Assembly: GCA_964488535.1 (NCBI GenBank)
Contig: CAZAUT010000003.1
Location: forward strand, 1 to 64,000
Direction: 5' to 3'
Length of the DNA stretch: 64,000 nt
Source: GWB1-38-13 sp964488535
GTDB lineage: Bacteria; Patescibacteriota; Microgenomatia; UBA8517
Below, one piece after another: positions 32,994 through 40,565 of the stretch; positions within the stretch are counted from its first letter, which is position 1, and each line of letters opens with the position of its first letter. The position numbers and the translations under genes were made by a program. The notes below the pieces were generated by a model. That model searched no databases. It was not told the DNA's origin and saw only the letters and a list, made by a program, of their open reading frames with translations.

Positions 32994-33857
32994 ATGACGC
33001 AGGTTGTTCTTAAAGACCTTTTGCCCAAATTCATACAACACCTCAAGGATAATAAAAGATCCCCATCGACAGTATTGGCGTACAAAGCAGACCTCGATCA
33101 GCTGGTTTCATTTCTCACAGAGAAAGGTAAAGTATTGACCGAAGATGTAGAAGCATCCGACATTGAAGGGTTCCGTGATACGCTGCTAGCCAACAAGTAT
33201 ACGCCGAAATCCGTTTCGAGAAAACTAAATGCCGTAAAAACGTTTTTCAGGTTTTTGACCGACAACAAAATATCTCCCAAAGATCCGTCGTCTTCAGTTT
33301 CTCACCCCAAAATCGAGTCAACTATGCCGAAATTTTTATCTGCCATTGAATACAGAGCCTTGCGGGATGTGGTCCGAAACGACGCCAGGATAGCTGCAAT
33401 AATTGAATTGATCTTAGAGGCCGGATTGAGAATTTCTGAAGTAGCCGGACTTAAAAGGGAAAACTGCAAAAACCACATCCTTAAAATTGAGGCTTATGCA
33501 ACTCAGGAAGCTCGGGAAATTCCTCTCAATGCATCGGCAAAGGCTGCCCTCGACAGGTATCTTAACGAGAGGCCGGATACCAAGTCTCCCTATGTATTCG
33601 TAAGTAAAAACGGAAAACCTCTTGCCATAAGAAATATCAGAGCAGCTATCGACAGATATTTCCAAAAAGCCGAAATTCCCGGATACACCGTAAACGATCT
33701 CCGCACTACTTTTGTCGTACAAAACTTAAAAGCCGGCGTGGATCTTATTCTTCTTTCCCGTGTTTCGGGCCCCAAAAGACTCTCAACGACGGAAAGATAT
33801 CTTCAGCTTGCCCAAATCACCCAATCGGGCAAGAAACAGGAGTTGGTGGAGTTGTAA
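32994..33857 (+). CDS. XerC/D-like tyrosine recombinase with altered active site
   Basis: 287 aa. An N-terminal SAM-like core-binding domain (FIQHLKDNKRSPSTVLAYKA) and a catalytic domain with the first Arg in LEAGLRISEVAGL are present. The usual HxLRHTxA box is NDLRTTFVV, so the first His is Asn and the second Thr while Arg stays. The usual LGH is replaced in SGPKRLSTTERY; the Tyr nucleophile is kept. Strand cleavage may be reduced or partner-dependent. No dif-like site was found beside it. Confidence 0.82.
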   Translation: MTQVVLKDLLPKFIQHLKDNKRSPSTVLAYKADLDQLVSFLTEKGKVLTEDVEASDIEGFRDTLLANKYTPKSVSRKLNAVKTFFRFLTDNKISPKDPSSSVSHPKIESTMPKFLSAIEYRALRDVVRNDARIAAIIELILEAGLRISEVAGLKRENCKNHILKIEAYATQEAREIPLNASAKAALDRYLNERPDTKSPYVFVSKNGKPLAIRNIRAAIDRYFQKAEIPGYTVNDLRTTFVVQNLKAGVDLILLSRVSGPKRLSTTERYLQLAQITQSGKKQELVEL

Positions 33858-33885
33858 ACCCAATAAATTAGCCCAATTAGTCAAA

Positions 33886-34434
33886 TTAGTCCAATTTGCC
33901 TAATTTGTAGTTACTTCTTTTTCTGTACAAATTTTCACGAAATCCACCTTCCTTCACAAACTTTTCTTGTTTTGACTTCAGCAGTTTGTCCAAAAGATAA
34001 CCCTGCTTGTAACACAAACAAATCATTAAATTTGCAAAATTTTCGGGGTTGTTAAAATCCAATCCTGTCCAATCGGCTAAATCATCCAAAGTAGTTGGTT
34101 TACCAACGCTTTCTTTAAAACTCCGTATTCTTAACACCCGCGGGTCGTTTTTGTCCCATACCGGCAAATTCCTCATCCTTAAAAAATCCTCATAATCCTC
34201 CGAAAGTTCCGAATATGAACTTCTGCTGACACTATTAAGCATAATGTCGCTGGCTATTGAAAGTTCTTTTGAACCTTCAACAATATTCTGCTTGCCGCTT
34301 CTTGCGGCTTGAATCATCTGCTCAACGGTTCTTTTGAATTTTGGGTGAGACAAAAATCTTTCACAAAAAATGTTTGTTAAATCGTAGATCGTAACTGAAG
34401 TTCGATAAACCAGAAGTTCTTTATATCCTCCCAT
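33886..34434 (-). CDS. Long four-helix-bundle protein (S23-related, 182 aa)
   Basis: Starts YKELLVYRTSVTIYDLTNIF, with QMIQAARSGKQNIVEGSKEL as the conserved second helix and SSYSELSEDYEDFLRMR as the third. A C-terminal extension (ADWTGLDFNNPENFANLMIC ... KQEKFVKEGGFRENLYRKR) marks the 'suffix domain' variant. Function unknown. It lies between the recombinase and the nested tRNA locus. Confidence 0.8.
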   Translation of the reverse strand: MGGYKELLVYRTSVTIYDLTNIFCERFLSHPKFKRTVEQMIQAARSGKQNIVEGSKELSIASDIMLNSVSRSSYSELSEDYEDFLRMRNLPVWDKNDPRVLRIRSFKESVGKPTTLDDLADWTGLDFNNPENFANLMICLCYKQGYLLDKLLKSKQEKFVKEGGFRENLYRKRSNYKLGKLD

Positions 34435-34541
34435 TATCTCAAGTTAGCCCAATCGGACAAATTAGTCAAATTCAGATAATCAGCCAAATTAGACAAATTA
34501 GCCACACGCCAATAAACCGTTTTTTATTTTCAACATATTTG
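34435..34541. other. AT-rich spacer with 'caaattag' repeats
   Basis: Repeats of 'gccaaattagacaaattag' type, also at 33860-33905. No gene seen. Confidence 0.4.
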
Positions 34542-34639
34542 TGGCCCGGGATGGGTTCGACCAAGTCTGACTTGGGTTACTCTCCATCGACTTCCATTTT
34601 ATGACAGATACTAATCTGACATGTCAGAAATTGAGATTG

Positions 34640-34834
34640 TGGGCGTGCATGGGATCGAACCATGGACATCTACTTTATGGCAATAAATTTCCTGTGGGCT
34701 GAGATGGGTTCGAACCATCGACATCTACTTTATAAGAGTAGCGCTCTACCACTGAGCTATCAGCCCTTAAATTTATTGACATGTCAAACTCCGTTTGCCA
34801 TAAGAGTAGCGCTCTACCGCTGAGCTACACGCCC
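34640..34834 (-). tRNA. Middle split tRNA (joined anticodon TAT) enclosing tRNA-Ile
   Basis: 5' half 34834-34800 (GGGCGTG, TA, GCTC-AGCGGTA-GAGC, G, CTACT, CTTAT) and 3' half 34676-34640 (AA, AGTAG, ATGTC, CATGG-TTCGATC-CCATG, CACGCCC, A) join to a flawless 72-nt cloverleaf with anticodon TAT. The 123-nt insert (34677-34799) contains the intact tRNA 34695-34766. Insert arms TTATGGCAA and TTGCCATAA are exact reverse complements, and so are CAATAAATTT and AAATTTATTG. Whether the halves are ever joined is not known. Confidence 0.7.
34695..34766 (-). tRNA. tRNA-Ile, anticodon TAT
   Basis: Complete cloverleaf without mismatches: GGGCTGA/TCAGCCC, GCTC/GAGC, CTACT-CTTATAA-AGTAG, ATGTC, GATGG-TTCGAAC-CCATC, discriminator A, no CCA. 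Anticodon TAT reads AUA directly, without the lysidine route used by most bacteria. It is nearly identical in the D and anticodon arms to the tRNA that encloses it. Confidence 0.92.
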
Positions 34835-34882
34835 TCAACTTCTGTCATAAGAAAGGCACTCTAACCACTGAGTTACCGAGCC

Positions 34883-35202
34883 GTGAGGTTATTATATCAA
34901 GAGATGTGTAAAAACTTAACACGAGGTTGAAAATTTGTTGATAGTTACTTGGTTACTTTGACAAACGCGGTACGTGATACGAAATGCGAGATACGAAATA
35001 CGTAAAACGAAAATGGTTAGTAGAAATCAGAAAATTGTAATGGATAATAGAGATTGGAAAATGGTACTCAAATTTCTATTTTCAATTTTCCATTACTAAT
35101 TTCTACTTTCTCTCAACCAATTTCTGTTCCTGTTTATTGTTTTTCCTCCCAATATCCTAATATCCTAGTATCTTAATATCTTCATCTCTCAACAATTTGT
35201 AT
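34883..35202. repeat. Repeat-filled spacer
   Basis: 'acgtgatacgaaatgcgagatacg', 'atttctattttcaattttcc' and 'cctaatatcctagtatc' runs. No gene seen. The promoter for the tRNA locus would be expected near 34890-34930 but none is clear. Confidence 0.5.
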
Positions 35203-36039
35203 TCACAAATTATTGTTCACCGCTCCCCTTATCCCCTCCCAATCCTTAACTTTTCTTATTTTGAGGTTTTTATTCCATGCGGCCCGAAGTACGGAAAGGT
35301 CAACACCTAATTTTTTGGCGTGTCCCAAAATGGCTACGGTATCCTTGGGGAAACATTTCAAACCAAAACCTCCAAACGGAGACGCCTTCAAAAATGCCTT
35401 ACCTACTCTCGGATCGGCACCTACCATCTCTGCAATTTCGTTATAATTAACCCCCAATTTCTTTGCCAGTTCCGCCATTTCATTGGCAAAAATTATTTTG
35501 GTTGCCATAAAAGTATTACTCATATATTTCACCATCTCAGCCGATGTCGGGTCGGTTATATAAACTTTCACTTTATAGCCCATTACGTCACGGTGAAGAC
35601 GGGCAATTCTGTTGGCAACATCTTCGTTAAAGGCACCGATGACAATACGGTCCGGGTGTAAAAAATCCCATGGAGCATTGATTTCGGTTAAAAATTCCGG
35701 ATTCATGGCAAAATCCACTTTCGGATATTTCTTTGCGTATTTGGCGGTTGTGCCCGGAATCACAGTTGATTTAACAATTACGGGAATGTTCTTTCCGGCC
35801 AGTAGAGGAGCTATCCCGTCAACAACCTTGTCCATTATGGAAAGATCGATACCTGTGTGATCCGCTTTCATCGGTGTGGGAAGACAAAGAAAAATAAAGT
35901 CGGACTTTTCGCAGAGTTCCCCGACCGGAGTCGATCCTTTATCGGTCTTATTGTTCCACAGAATTTTATGTTTCCTGCCAAAACCCGTTCCGGTAGCCTT
36001 GCCTACTATTCCCCAACCGATAATACCAAGCGTAGCCAT
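35203..36039 (-). CDS. UDP-sugar dehydrogenase-like protein lacking the C-terminal domain
   Basis: 278 aa. Rossmann start LGIIGWGIVGKATGTGFGRK, the FIFLCLPTP and STVIPGTTAKY motifs, the FAMNPEFLTE substrate segment, and the catalytic Cys region GFGLKCFPKDT of UDP-glucose/UDP-ManNAc dehydrogenases are present. Full enzymes run to ~430 residues; here the third, UDP-binding domain is missing and the gene ends soon after the helical linker. Either a shortened enzyme with a different nucleotide-sugar mode or a truncated gene. It stands alone between repeats. Confidence 0.82.
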   Translation of the reverse strand: MATLGIIGWGIVGKATGTGFGRKHKILWNNKTDKGSTPVGELCEKSDFIFLCLPTPMKADHTGIDLSIMDKVVDGIAPLLAGKNIPVIVKSTVIPGTTAKYAKKYPKVDFAMNPEFLTEINAPWDFLHPDRIVIGAFNEDVANRIARLHRDVMGYKVKVYITDPTSAEMVKYMSNTFMATKIIFANEMAELAKKLGVNYNEIAEMVGADPRVGKAFLKASPFGGFGLKCFPKDTVAILGHAKKLGVDLSVLRAAWNKNLKIRKVKDWEGIRGAVNNNL

Positions 36040-36176
36040 GATGAGAAATTTACTACTTTATAAAAAAAATCGCAAGGGAGGAAAAATCTTCACAAATATA
36101 TACCAATTTCAAATGTCCACCAATTCCCAATAAGAAATTTGTATTTATTTGTATTTATTGGTACTTATTGGAAATT

Positions 36177-38501
36177 CTATAGTTTTGATCTTCTTGCAAT
36201 CTCTGCTTCAACAAGCCGAATGTCGCGCCCATAATTAAGTCTGCTCATTTCGCGTATGATTTCGGCCACCTTCGGATTTTCCATAGCCTTTATTTTCTCA
36301 ACATCGCGGAAAAGATCCATTGAAAATGGCGGAACGGGTTCATTATTTACCGTAGTTTTGACATAGACGTGATATTTTTCAATGTTAAGAAGGTCGTCTT
36401 CGGCAAAAACGGGTGTAAATTCATGCTGAAGGTAACTCGCGTCCGTAGTTCCGATTCTAAAAGAAATTATCGTGCCGACGTTCCCGAAAACGGCGTTTTT
36501 AACCTCTTCCTCCACCTGTCCGATAAACTGATTTGCAACACAAAGTGCCAGAGCATATTTTCTGGCTTCGGAGAGAATGACAGCAAAATCAGGGGTTGCA
36601 AAATTTTGGAACTCATCAACATAAAGATAAAACGGACGTCTTTGCTCTTTAGGTACGTCTGTCCTGCTCATTGCTGCCATAAGAATTCTTGGAACCAAAA
36701 TAAGCCCCAAAAAGCTGGAGTTCTCCTCCCCGATCGTACCTTTTGAGAGATTGATAAAGAGAATCTTTCCGTCATCCATAACCCGGCGGAGATCGAAAGA
36801 TGACTGGGATTGGCCGATTATATTCCTCACCATCTTGTTTGTAACAAATCTTCCGAATTTTGAAGTAATATAGTCCAAAACTTCAGATTTATGAAAATCG
36901 GACGTCTGTGCAATCTGGTCGGTCCAGTAACGCCGGACAATCGGATCCTTCACTTTAGGCAGCAGTTCCTGCACATAGCGCGAGTCTGTCAAAACCCTCA
37001 TTACCTCGATAAAAGTGTTGCCATCCTCGCTCATAACCGTCAGCATTGCATTTCTTACTGCATGTTCAAAACGAGGGCCCACAATACCGGTTTTATAGGG
37101 ATCGAAAAGCTTATACATCATGTTTATGACGGAAGTGGATGCAAAGTGCTTCTGATCTTCCGTTTTGGCTTCAAGAAGGTTTAACCCCATCGGTCTTTCC
37201 GTGTCGGAAGGGTTGAAATAAATAACATCCTCGGCCCGTTCCGGCGGGATGAGATTTAAAAGTTCCTCTACCGCGTCTCCATGCGGATCGATAAAACACA
37301 CTCCCTCGCCGTTTCGTATGTCCTGAATTACAAGATCTTTTAATAGCTCCGACTTTCCGACACCGGTTTTTCCGACAATATACATATGCCTCATTCTGTC
37401 TTCATCGGTAATGTAAACCGGCCGTTTTGTTCCCTGGTATGAACTTAATCCCAAATACGTTCCCGTCTGAGGAATTCTGGCCGGGGCAGGTGCGGTTTTT
37501 GAATAAACCCAATGTATATGGGGTGTTGTAATCGTTTTATTGGGAAAATGATATATCGACGCAAGTTCCTCGGAATTAAGTATTGTTTTTTTATTTCCCA
37601 TGATATGAAACATTGGGTGGTAACGGTAAATAAAGTCTTCAATAAAAGCGCCTTTTTGTCTTACCTTTCTCCCTTTAAGATAATTAAGATCTCCGTTAAA
37701 TTGTGCAAATGCACTGCTGATATTCGACAGGTGGGATTTTGCCGTCTCTTTGTTGTTGGCAACAACAACAATCCTGATTGATGTGTCAAAACCAGATTTG
37801 GATATTTTGTTTTCCACCGCCTCAAGCGTTTTCGCGGGAACGGAAAACTTTGCTTTCTCCGGATCTGCCTCCTGTTTCTTCGTTGAAGAAATAAAGCCGG
37901 ATCCGGCTTTACTCCAGTTATTTTCTGCGGGAGAAATGAGTATTTGAATTGCAGCTGACTCACCATCGCCCATCTTTGCCAATGCTGCAGTTATAACCGA
38001 CATAGGATCGGTGGGCAATTCTTTATATGTTTTCATCGGAAAGTAGTTGTCCCTTGCCAGTTGAAATGCCTTATAGGCAACCTTTCCTTCCTCCGTAAAG
38101 ATATTGTATTCCTGTACTTCGGTCACGTCTGCATCGGGATACGCTCCGTGAATCTGTTTTTCTATCATGTCCTGAAATTTTTTCGGTGTCCAAACGTAAA
38201 AACGGATATCTTCCTTTTTGGCAACAATCTCGAAAGAAATCGTTGGCTGTGTTTTATATTTTTGTTTCCAACCGCCTTCTTTTATTGAATAAAGCGCGGA
38301 AAACATCTGCTCCATCGCATCAATTTTTATCTCATTATTTTTATGAACTGCCACCTGCAGTAAAACCGAGTCTATCGATTCTTCTTCTCTGTTTCGATGT
38401 TTGATATTCGTAAAAATAAAAAAAACCGCAACGGCAGCAAAGAAAATAAAAAGAGACAATATTGCTAAAAATATTAGGATTATATCTATTTCGCTATACA
38501 T
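36177..38501 (-). CDS. Type IV secretion-like DNA-translocation ATPase (VirB4/TraD-HerA type)
   Basis: 774 aa. One TM helix at the extreme N-terminus (IILIFLAILSLFIFFAAVAVF), a ~330-residue alpha/beta domain, then the motor: Walker A IVGKTGVGKSELL, EGVCFIDPHGDAVEELL, Walker B FYLYVDEFQNFATPDF, and the Gln/Arg segment CVANQFIGQVEE. This family is widespread in CPR genomes beside type IV pilus/secretion genes and probably moves DNA or drives a membrane machine. The small protein 38587-38949 lies directly upstream on the same strand and is a likely partner. Confidence 0.88.
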   Translation of the reverse strand: MYSEIDIILIFLAILSLFIFFAAVAVFFIFTNIKHRNREEESIDSVLLQVAVHKNNEIKIDAMEQMFSALYSIKEGGWKQKYKTQPTISFEIVAKKEDIRFYVWTPKKFQDMIEKQIHGAYPDADVTEVQEYNIFTEEGKVAYKAFQLARDNYFPMKTYKELPTDPMSVITAALAKMGDGESAAIQILISPAENNWSKAGSGFISSTKKQEADPEKAKFSVPAKTLEAVENKISKSGFDTSIRIVVVANNKETAKSHLSNISSAFAQFNGDLNYLKGRKVRQKGAFIEDFIYRYHPMFHIMGNKKTILNSEELASIYHFPNKTITTPHIHWVYSKTAPAPARIPQTGTYLGLSSYQGTKRPVYITDEDRMRHMYIVGKTGVGKSELLKDLVIQDIRNGEGVCFIDPHGDAVEELLNLIPPERAEDVIYFNPSDTERPMGLNLLEAKTEDQKHFASTSVINMMYKLFDPYKTGIVGPRFEHAVRNAMLTVMSEDGNTFIEVMRVLTDSRYVQELLPKVKDPIVRRYWTDQIAQTSDFHKSEVLDYITSKFGRFVTNKMVRNIIGQSQSSFDLRRVMDDGKILFINLSKGTIGEENSSFLGLILVPRILMAAMSRTDVPKEQRRPFYLYVDEFQNFATPDFAVILSEARKYALALCVANQFIGQVEEEVKNAVFGNVGTIISFRIGTTDASYLQHEFTPVFAEDDLLNIEKYHVYVKTTVNNEPVPPFSMDLFRDVEKIKAMENPKVAEIIREMSRLNYGRDIRLVEAEIARRSKL

Positions 38502-38586
38502 ATATCTATCTTCACAAATACGTACAAATTATAAATGAGTACTAATTTCCAATAAAAAATTCTTTCGTTGGTAATTTTTGAAATTC

Positions 38587-38949
38587 CTAAACAGAATTTT
38601 CTTTAGGGCTTGTAATCTTTTTAATCATTCTCCAACCGAAATGAATCGCTTTCTTGATTAGCCTGATCCAGAATACCGCAAACCAGGTTATTGCATTTTC
38701 CGAATCGCCCTTCGACCAATCTTCGAGCTGCTGCTGAGAAGCCGGTATCTGAATCGTCACCGTTTGAGTTTGCGGTGTTTGGATCAGAGGCTTCCCCGAA
38801 TCGTCGTTGACCTGTGCCTGAAACTGGCTGGGAACTTTTTGTACAATACCTCCACGTTCCAGCTCCGGCGGAATTTCAACATCGGTCGGTCTTTCTTTAA
38901 TTAAAGGCGGTCCGGGGGAATGCTGTTCCCTTTCAACATCGGTGGACAT
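38587..38949 (-). CDS. Proline/glutamine-rich small protein upstream of the T4SS ATPase
   Basis: 120 aa. A long low-complexity N-terminal part rich in Pro, Gln and Thr (KPLIQTPQTQTVTIQIPASQ) and a C-terminal amphipathic or membrane-associated helix NAITWFAVFWIRLIKKAIHF ending in basic residues. No enzyme motif. Position suggests a membrane-tethered partner of the ATPase (inference). Confidence 0.6.
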   Translation of the reverse strand: MSTDVEREQHSPGPPLIKERPTDVEIPPELERGGIVQKVPSQFQAQVNDDSGKPLIQTPQTQTVTIQIPASQQQLEDWSKGDSENAITWFAVFWIRLIKKAIHFGWRMIKKITSPKENSV

Positions 38950-39050
38950 GCTAATTCATTATAACCAAAATTATCAAATTGTTATATGGCTATATGGCTA
39001 TATTGTTACTACTTATTATTATTCTAACCTCGATTGACGAAGATAGATTC

Positions 39051-39146
39051 CCACGGCTGAAGCCGTGGTACATATATCATTTCAAACGCCTCGCGTTTGG
39101 ATTGTCTGGTTCAATTCATCCCCCGCTGGGCGGGGTCTTCTTGAAC
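39051..39146 (-). mobile_element. IS200/IS605-type right-end relic (possible orphan omegaRNA)
   Basis: Three perfect hairpins in 96 nt: CCACGGC-TGAA-GCCGTGG (39051-39068), CAAACGC-CTC-GCGTTTG (39083-39099) and CCCCGC-TGG-GCGGGG (39121-39135), the last framed by GTTCAA/TTGAAC. On the minus strand this layout resembles the structured 3' end of IS605-family tnpB elements. No tnpA or tnpB is nearby. Confidence 0.45.
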
Positions 39147-39257
39147 TAATGATAAAATCTCTTCTTTATTGATTTATCACCTTTAACTATCAATTTCTTG
39201 ATCACTCAATCAACTTGATTAACTCAATTAACTTAATCAACTATTTGCTTGCGCAAT

Positions 39258-39287
39258 TTGACAAAGAAGAAGTAGTAGTAGTACAAT
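39258..39287 (+). promoter_or_regulatory. Promoter of the 39304 gene
   Basis: TTGACA (39258-39263), 18-nt spacer made of AAG/TAG triplets, TACAAT (39282-39287). The same 'TTGACAAAGAAGAAG' block precedes the gene at 40566. Confidence 0.7.
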
Positions 39288-39303
39288 GCCCCATAATTAT
39301 TTC

Positions 39304-39657
39304 ATGAGTATAGAGTACATATTGGTTTCCGCAGATACACCGGCTGGTCAAGAGCATCACCTTAAAAAATATGCGCCTCCAGGATGTCCTGTCTTGGGTT
39401 GTTTAGATGAACATCGGAAAAGAGGCGAAGATTGGTCTTATGCTTATCCGAAACCGGAAGAACAAAAACCATGGCCTATAGAATATTCAGGAACAGGAGA
39501 GGGTTTCACTCTCACATGCAGTCCTTGGTTTAACAGCAGAGTATGTGAAAGTTGTCGTTTAAATGAAAAAAATGGCGGCCATAAATACACCCACAAACCA
39601 ACTTTGGGAGAAAAGATCAAAAAGGTAGTACAGCAAATTGGAAATAAAATTTCCTAG
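39304..39657 (+). CDS. Small cysteine-containing hypothetical protein (117 aa)
   Basis: Not recognised. Starts SIEYILVSADTPAGQEHHLK; a CPVLGCLDEH motif, then TCSPWFNSRVCESCRLNE with a CxxC-like group, and a basic C-terminal helix GEKIKKVVQQIGNKIS. Five or six Cys and several His suggest metal binding. The upstream ATG at 39286 overlaps the -10 box, so 39304 is chosen; the leader is only ~10 nt. Confidence 0.55.
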   Translation: MSIEYILVSADTPAGQEHHLKKYAPPGCPVLGCLDEHRKRGEDWSYAYPKPEEQKPWPIEYSGTGEGFTLTCSPWFNSRVCESCRLNEKNGGHKYTHKPTLGEKIKKVVQQIGNKIS

Positions 39658-39799
39658 GATTACTACTTCTTTGCTATCTTTGCAGAAAACCGTATTCACT
39701 TCAAGGTTGTTAACCTTCAAACCACCCACTTTTCCTCCCCAACCCCCTCTTTCCAATTCACCCACCTCGCCAGCATAAACAAATAATCCGATAAGATAA

Positions 39800-40213
39800 T
39801 TAATCCAAATTCGTTTTTAGTCCGATCTGTTTGAAATGGTGGTCAAATGTAAAAATCTCATCAAACCTGTATTTTTTAAATTGATAAACAATTGAACCGT
39901 CGGTAAATGATAATTTTTTGTCATCGTATTTCTTGAGTTCTTCGAACACAAAACTATTTTCCAATTCCGATATTTCCATTACCCGTAAATTAAGCATTGC
40001 CCCTTTGTTTACAGCATCGTTAAAATCAATTACCGCATATAGACCGGCATCATAAATTAGACGGGTAAATACTTCAGACAATACCAAATTATTCGTAAAA
40101 AAAAGCGGGCGTACTTTCGTAATTATATTAATATACTTCTTTGCCTGAAGATGGTTTATGTCATTTTTATTTTCCAAAGCAAGCCATGCACCGGAATCAA
40201 TAAATATTTTCAT
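39800..40213 (-). CDS. vapC: PIN-domain ribonuclease, VapC-type toxin
   Basis: 137 aa. N-terminal MKIFIDSGAWLALENKND carries the first acidic residue (Asp6) of PIN nucleases; NNLVLSEVFTRLIYDAG holds the conserved Glu; LSFTDGSIVYQFKKY the third acidic residue; and FDEIFTFDHHFKQIG the last. Cleaves RNA, typically a tRNA. Overlaps the antitoxin stop by 4 nt, the normal VapBC arrangement. Confidence 0.88.
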   Translation of the reverse strand: MKIFIDSGAWLALENKNDINHLQAKKYINIITKVRPLFFTNNLVLSEVFTRLIYDAGLYAVIDFNDAVNKGAMLNLRVMEISELENSFVFEELKKYDDKKLSFTDGSIVYQFKKYRFDEIFTFDHHFKQIGLKTNLD

Positions 40214-40470
40214 TTGTAATAAATTTCATCCACATTCTCAGACAAATTTACTTTTTTTCTGCCTGTTGAAACAGAACCGATAATCTTCTCAAGCCATAAA
40301 TAATCACTGGGAATTTTACGGCTGTTTAATGAAAGCATTTTCCCCACTCTGGAAGAAGCGCCATCTACTGCCTCTCTTATCACTTCCGACCTTGTAAATC
40401 CGATTAATTTTGACGCTTCGTCCAAAATCTTAACACTTTGCGGCTCCAAATATACCTGATACCTTTTCAT
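40210..40470 (-). CDS. vapB: Ribbon-helix-helix antitoxin, VapB-type
   Basis: 86 aa. MKRYQVYLEPQSVKILDEAS is an RHH strand-helix start, followed by LIGFTRSEVIREAVDG. C-terminal part binds toxin. The start at 40470 is chosen because upstream in-frame Met codons fall inside the promoter/operator. Confidence 0.85.
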   Translation of the reverse strand: MKRYQVYLEPQSVKILDEASKLIGFTRSEVIREAVDGASSRVGKMLSLNSRKIPSDYLWLEKIIGSVSTGRKKVNLSENVDEIYYK

Positions 40471-40477
40471 ATACATA

Positions 40478-40509
40478 CACCATACCATAGGTGTATATAA
40501 TAAGTCAAT
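40478..40509 (-). promoter_or_regulatory. VapBC promoter with inverted-repeat operator
   Basis: On the minus strand, TTGACT is followed after 18 nt by TATGGT. An inverted repeat ATACACC-8 nt-GGTGTAT covers the spacer and -10, as expected for an autorepressed toxin-antitoxin operon. Confidence 0.65.
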
Positions 40510-40517
40510 ACACCCAT

Positions 40518-40547
40518 TTGACAAAGAAGAAGAAGAAGTAAAATACT
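40518..40547 (+). promoter_or_regulatory. Promoter of the 40566 gene
   Basis: TTGACA (40518-40523), AAG-triplet spacer of 18 nt, AATACT (40542-40547); TAAAAT with a 15-nt spacer is an alternative. Divergent from the VapBC promoter. Confidence 0.55.
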
Positions 40548-40565
40548 GAAAATTCTTATTTGTAT

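Larger units (their letters stand above)
34542..34882 (-). other. Outer split tRNA (TAT frame) of a three-level nested tRNA locus
   Basis: 5' half 34882-34847: acceptor GGCTCGG, TA, D-arm ACTC/GAGT, anticodon stem CCTTT, CTTAT, stopping after base 36. 3' half 34600-34542: AA, AATGG, AAGTC, T-arm GATGG...CCATC, CCGGGCC, discriminator A. The acceptor pairs 7/7 (one wobble); the anticodon stem has one T/T mismatch. The 246-nt insert (34601-34846) carries a second split tRNA. Its ends ATGACAGA/TCTGTCAT are perfectly complementary, followed by GAAGTTGAG/CTCAATTTC. A 23-nt insert (34561-34583) with hairpin CCAAGTC/GACTTGG sits in the T-loop. Confidence 0.7.

Noticed and set aside
34601..34846. Group I or group II intron as the explanation for the split tRNAs
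   Set aside because: The inserts have no P4-P7 core like that at 32169, do not end in a G at the junction, and mainly consist of other tRNA sequence plus complementary arms.
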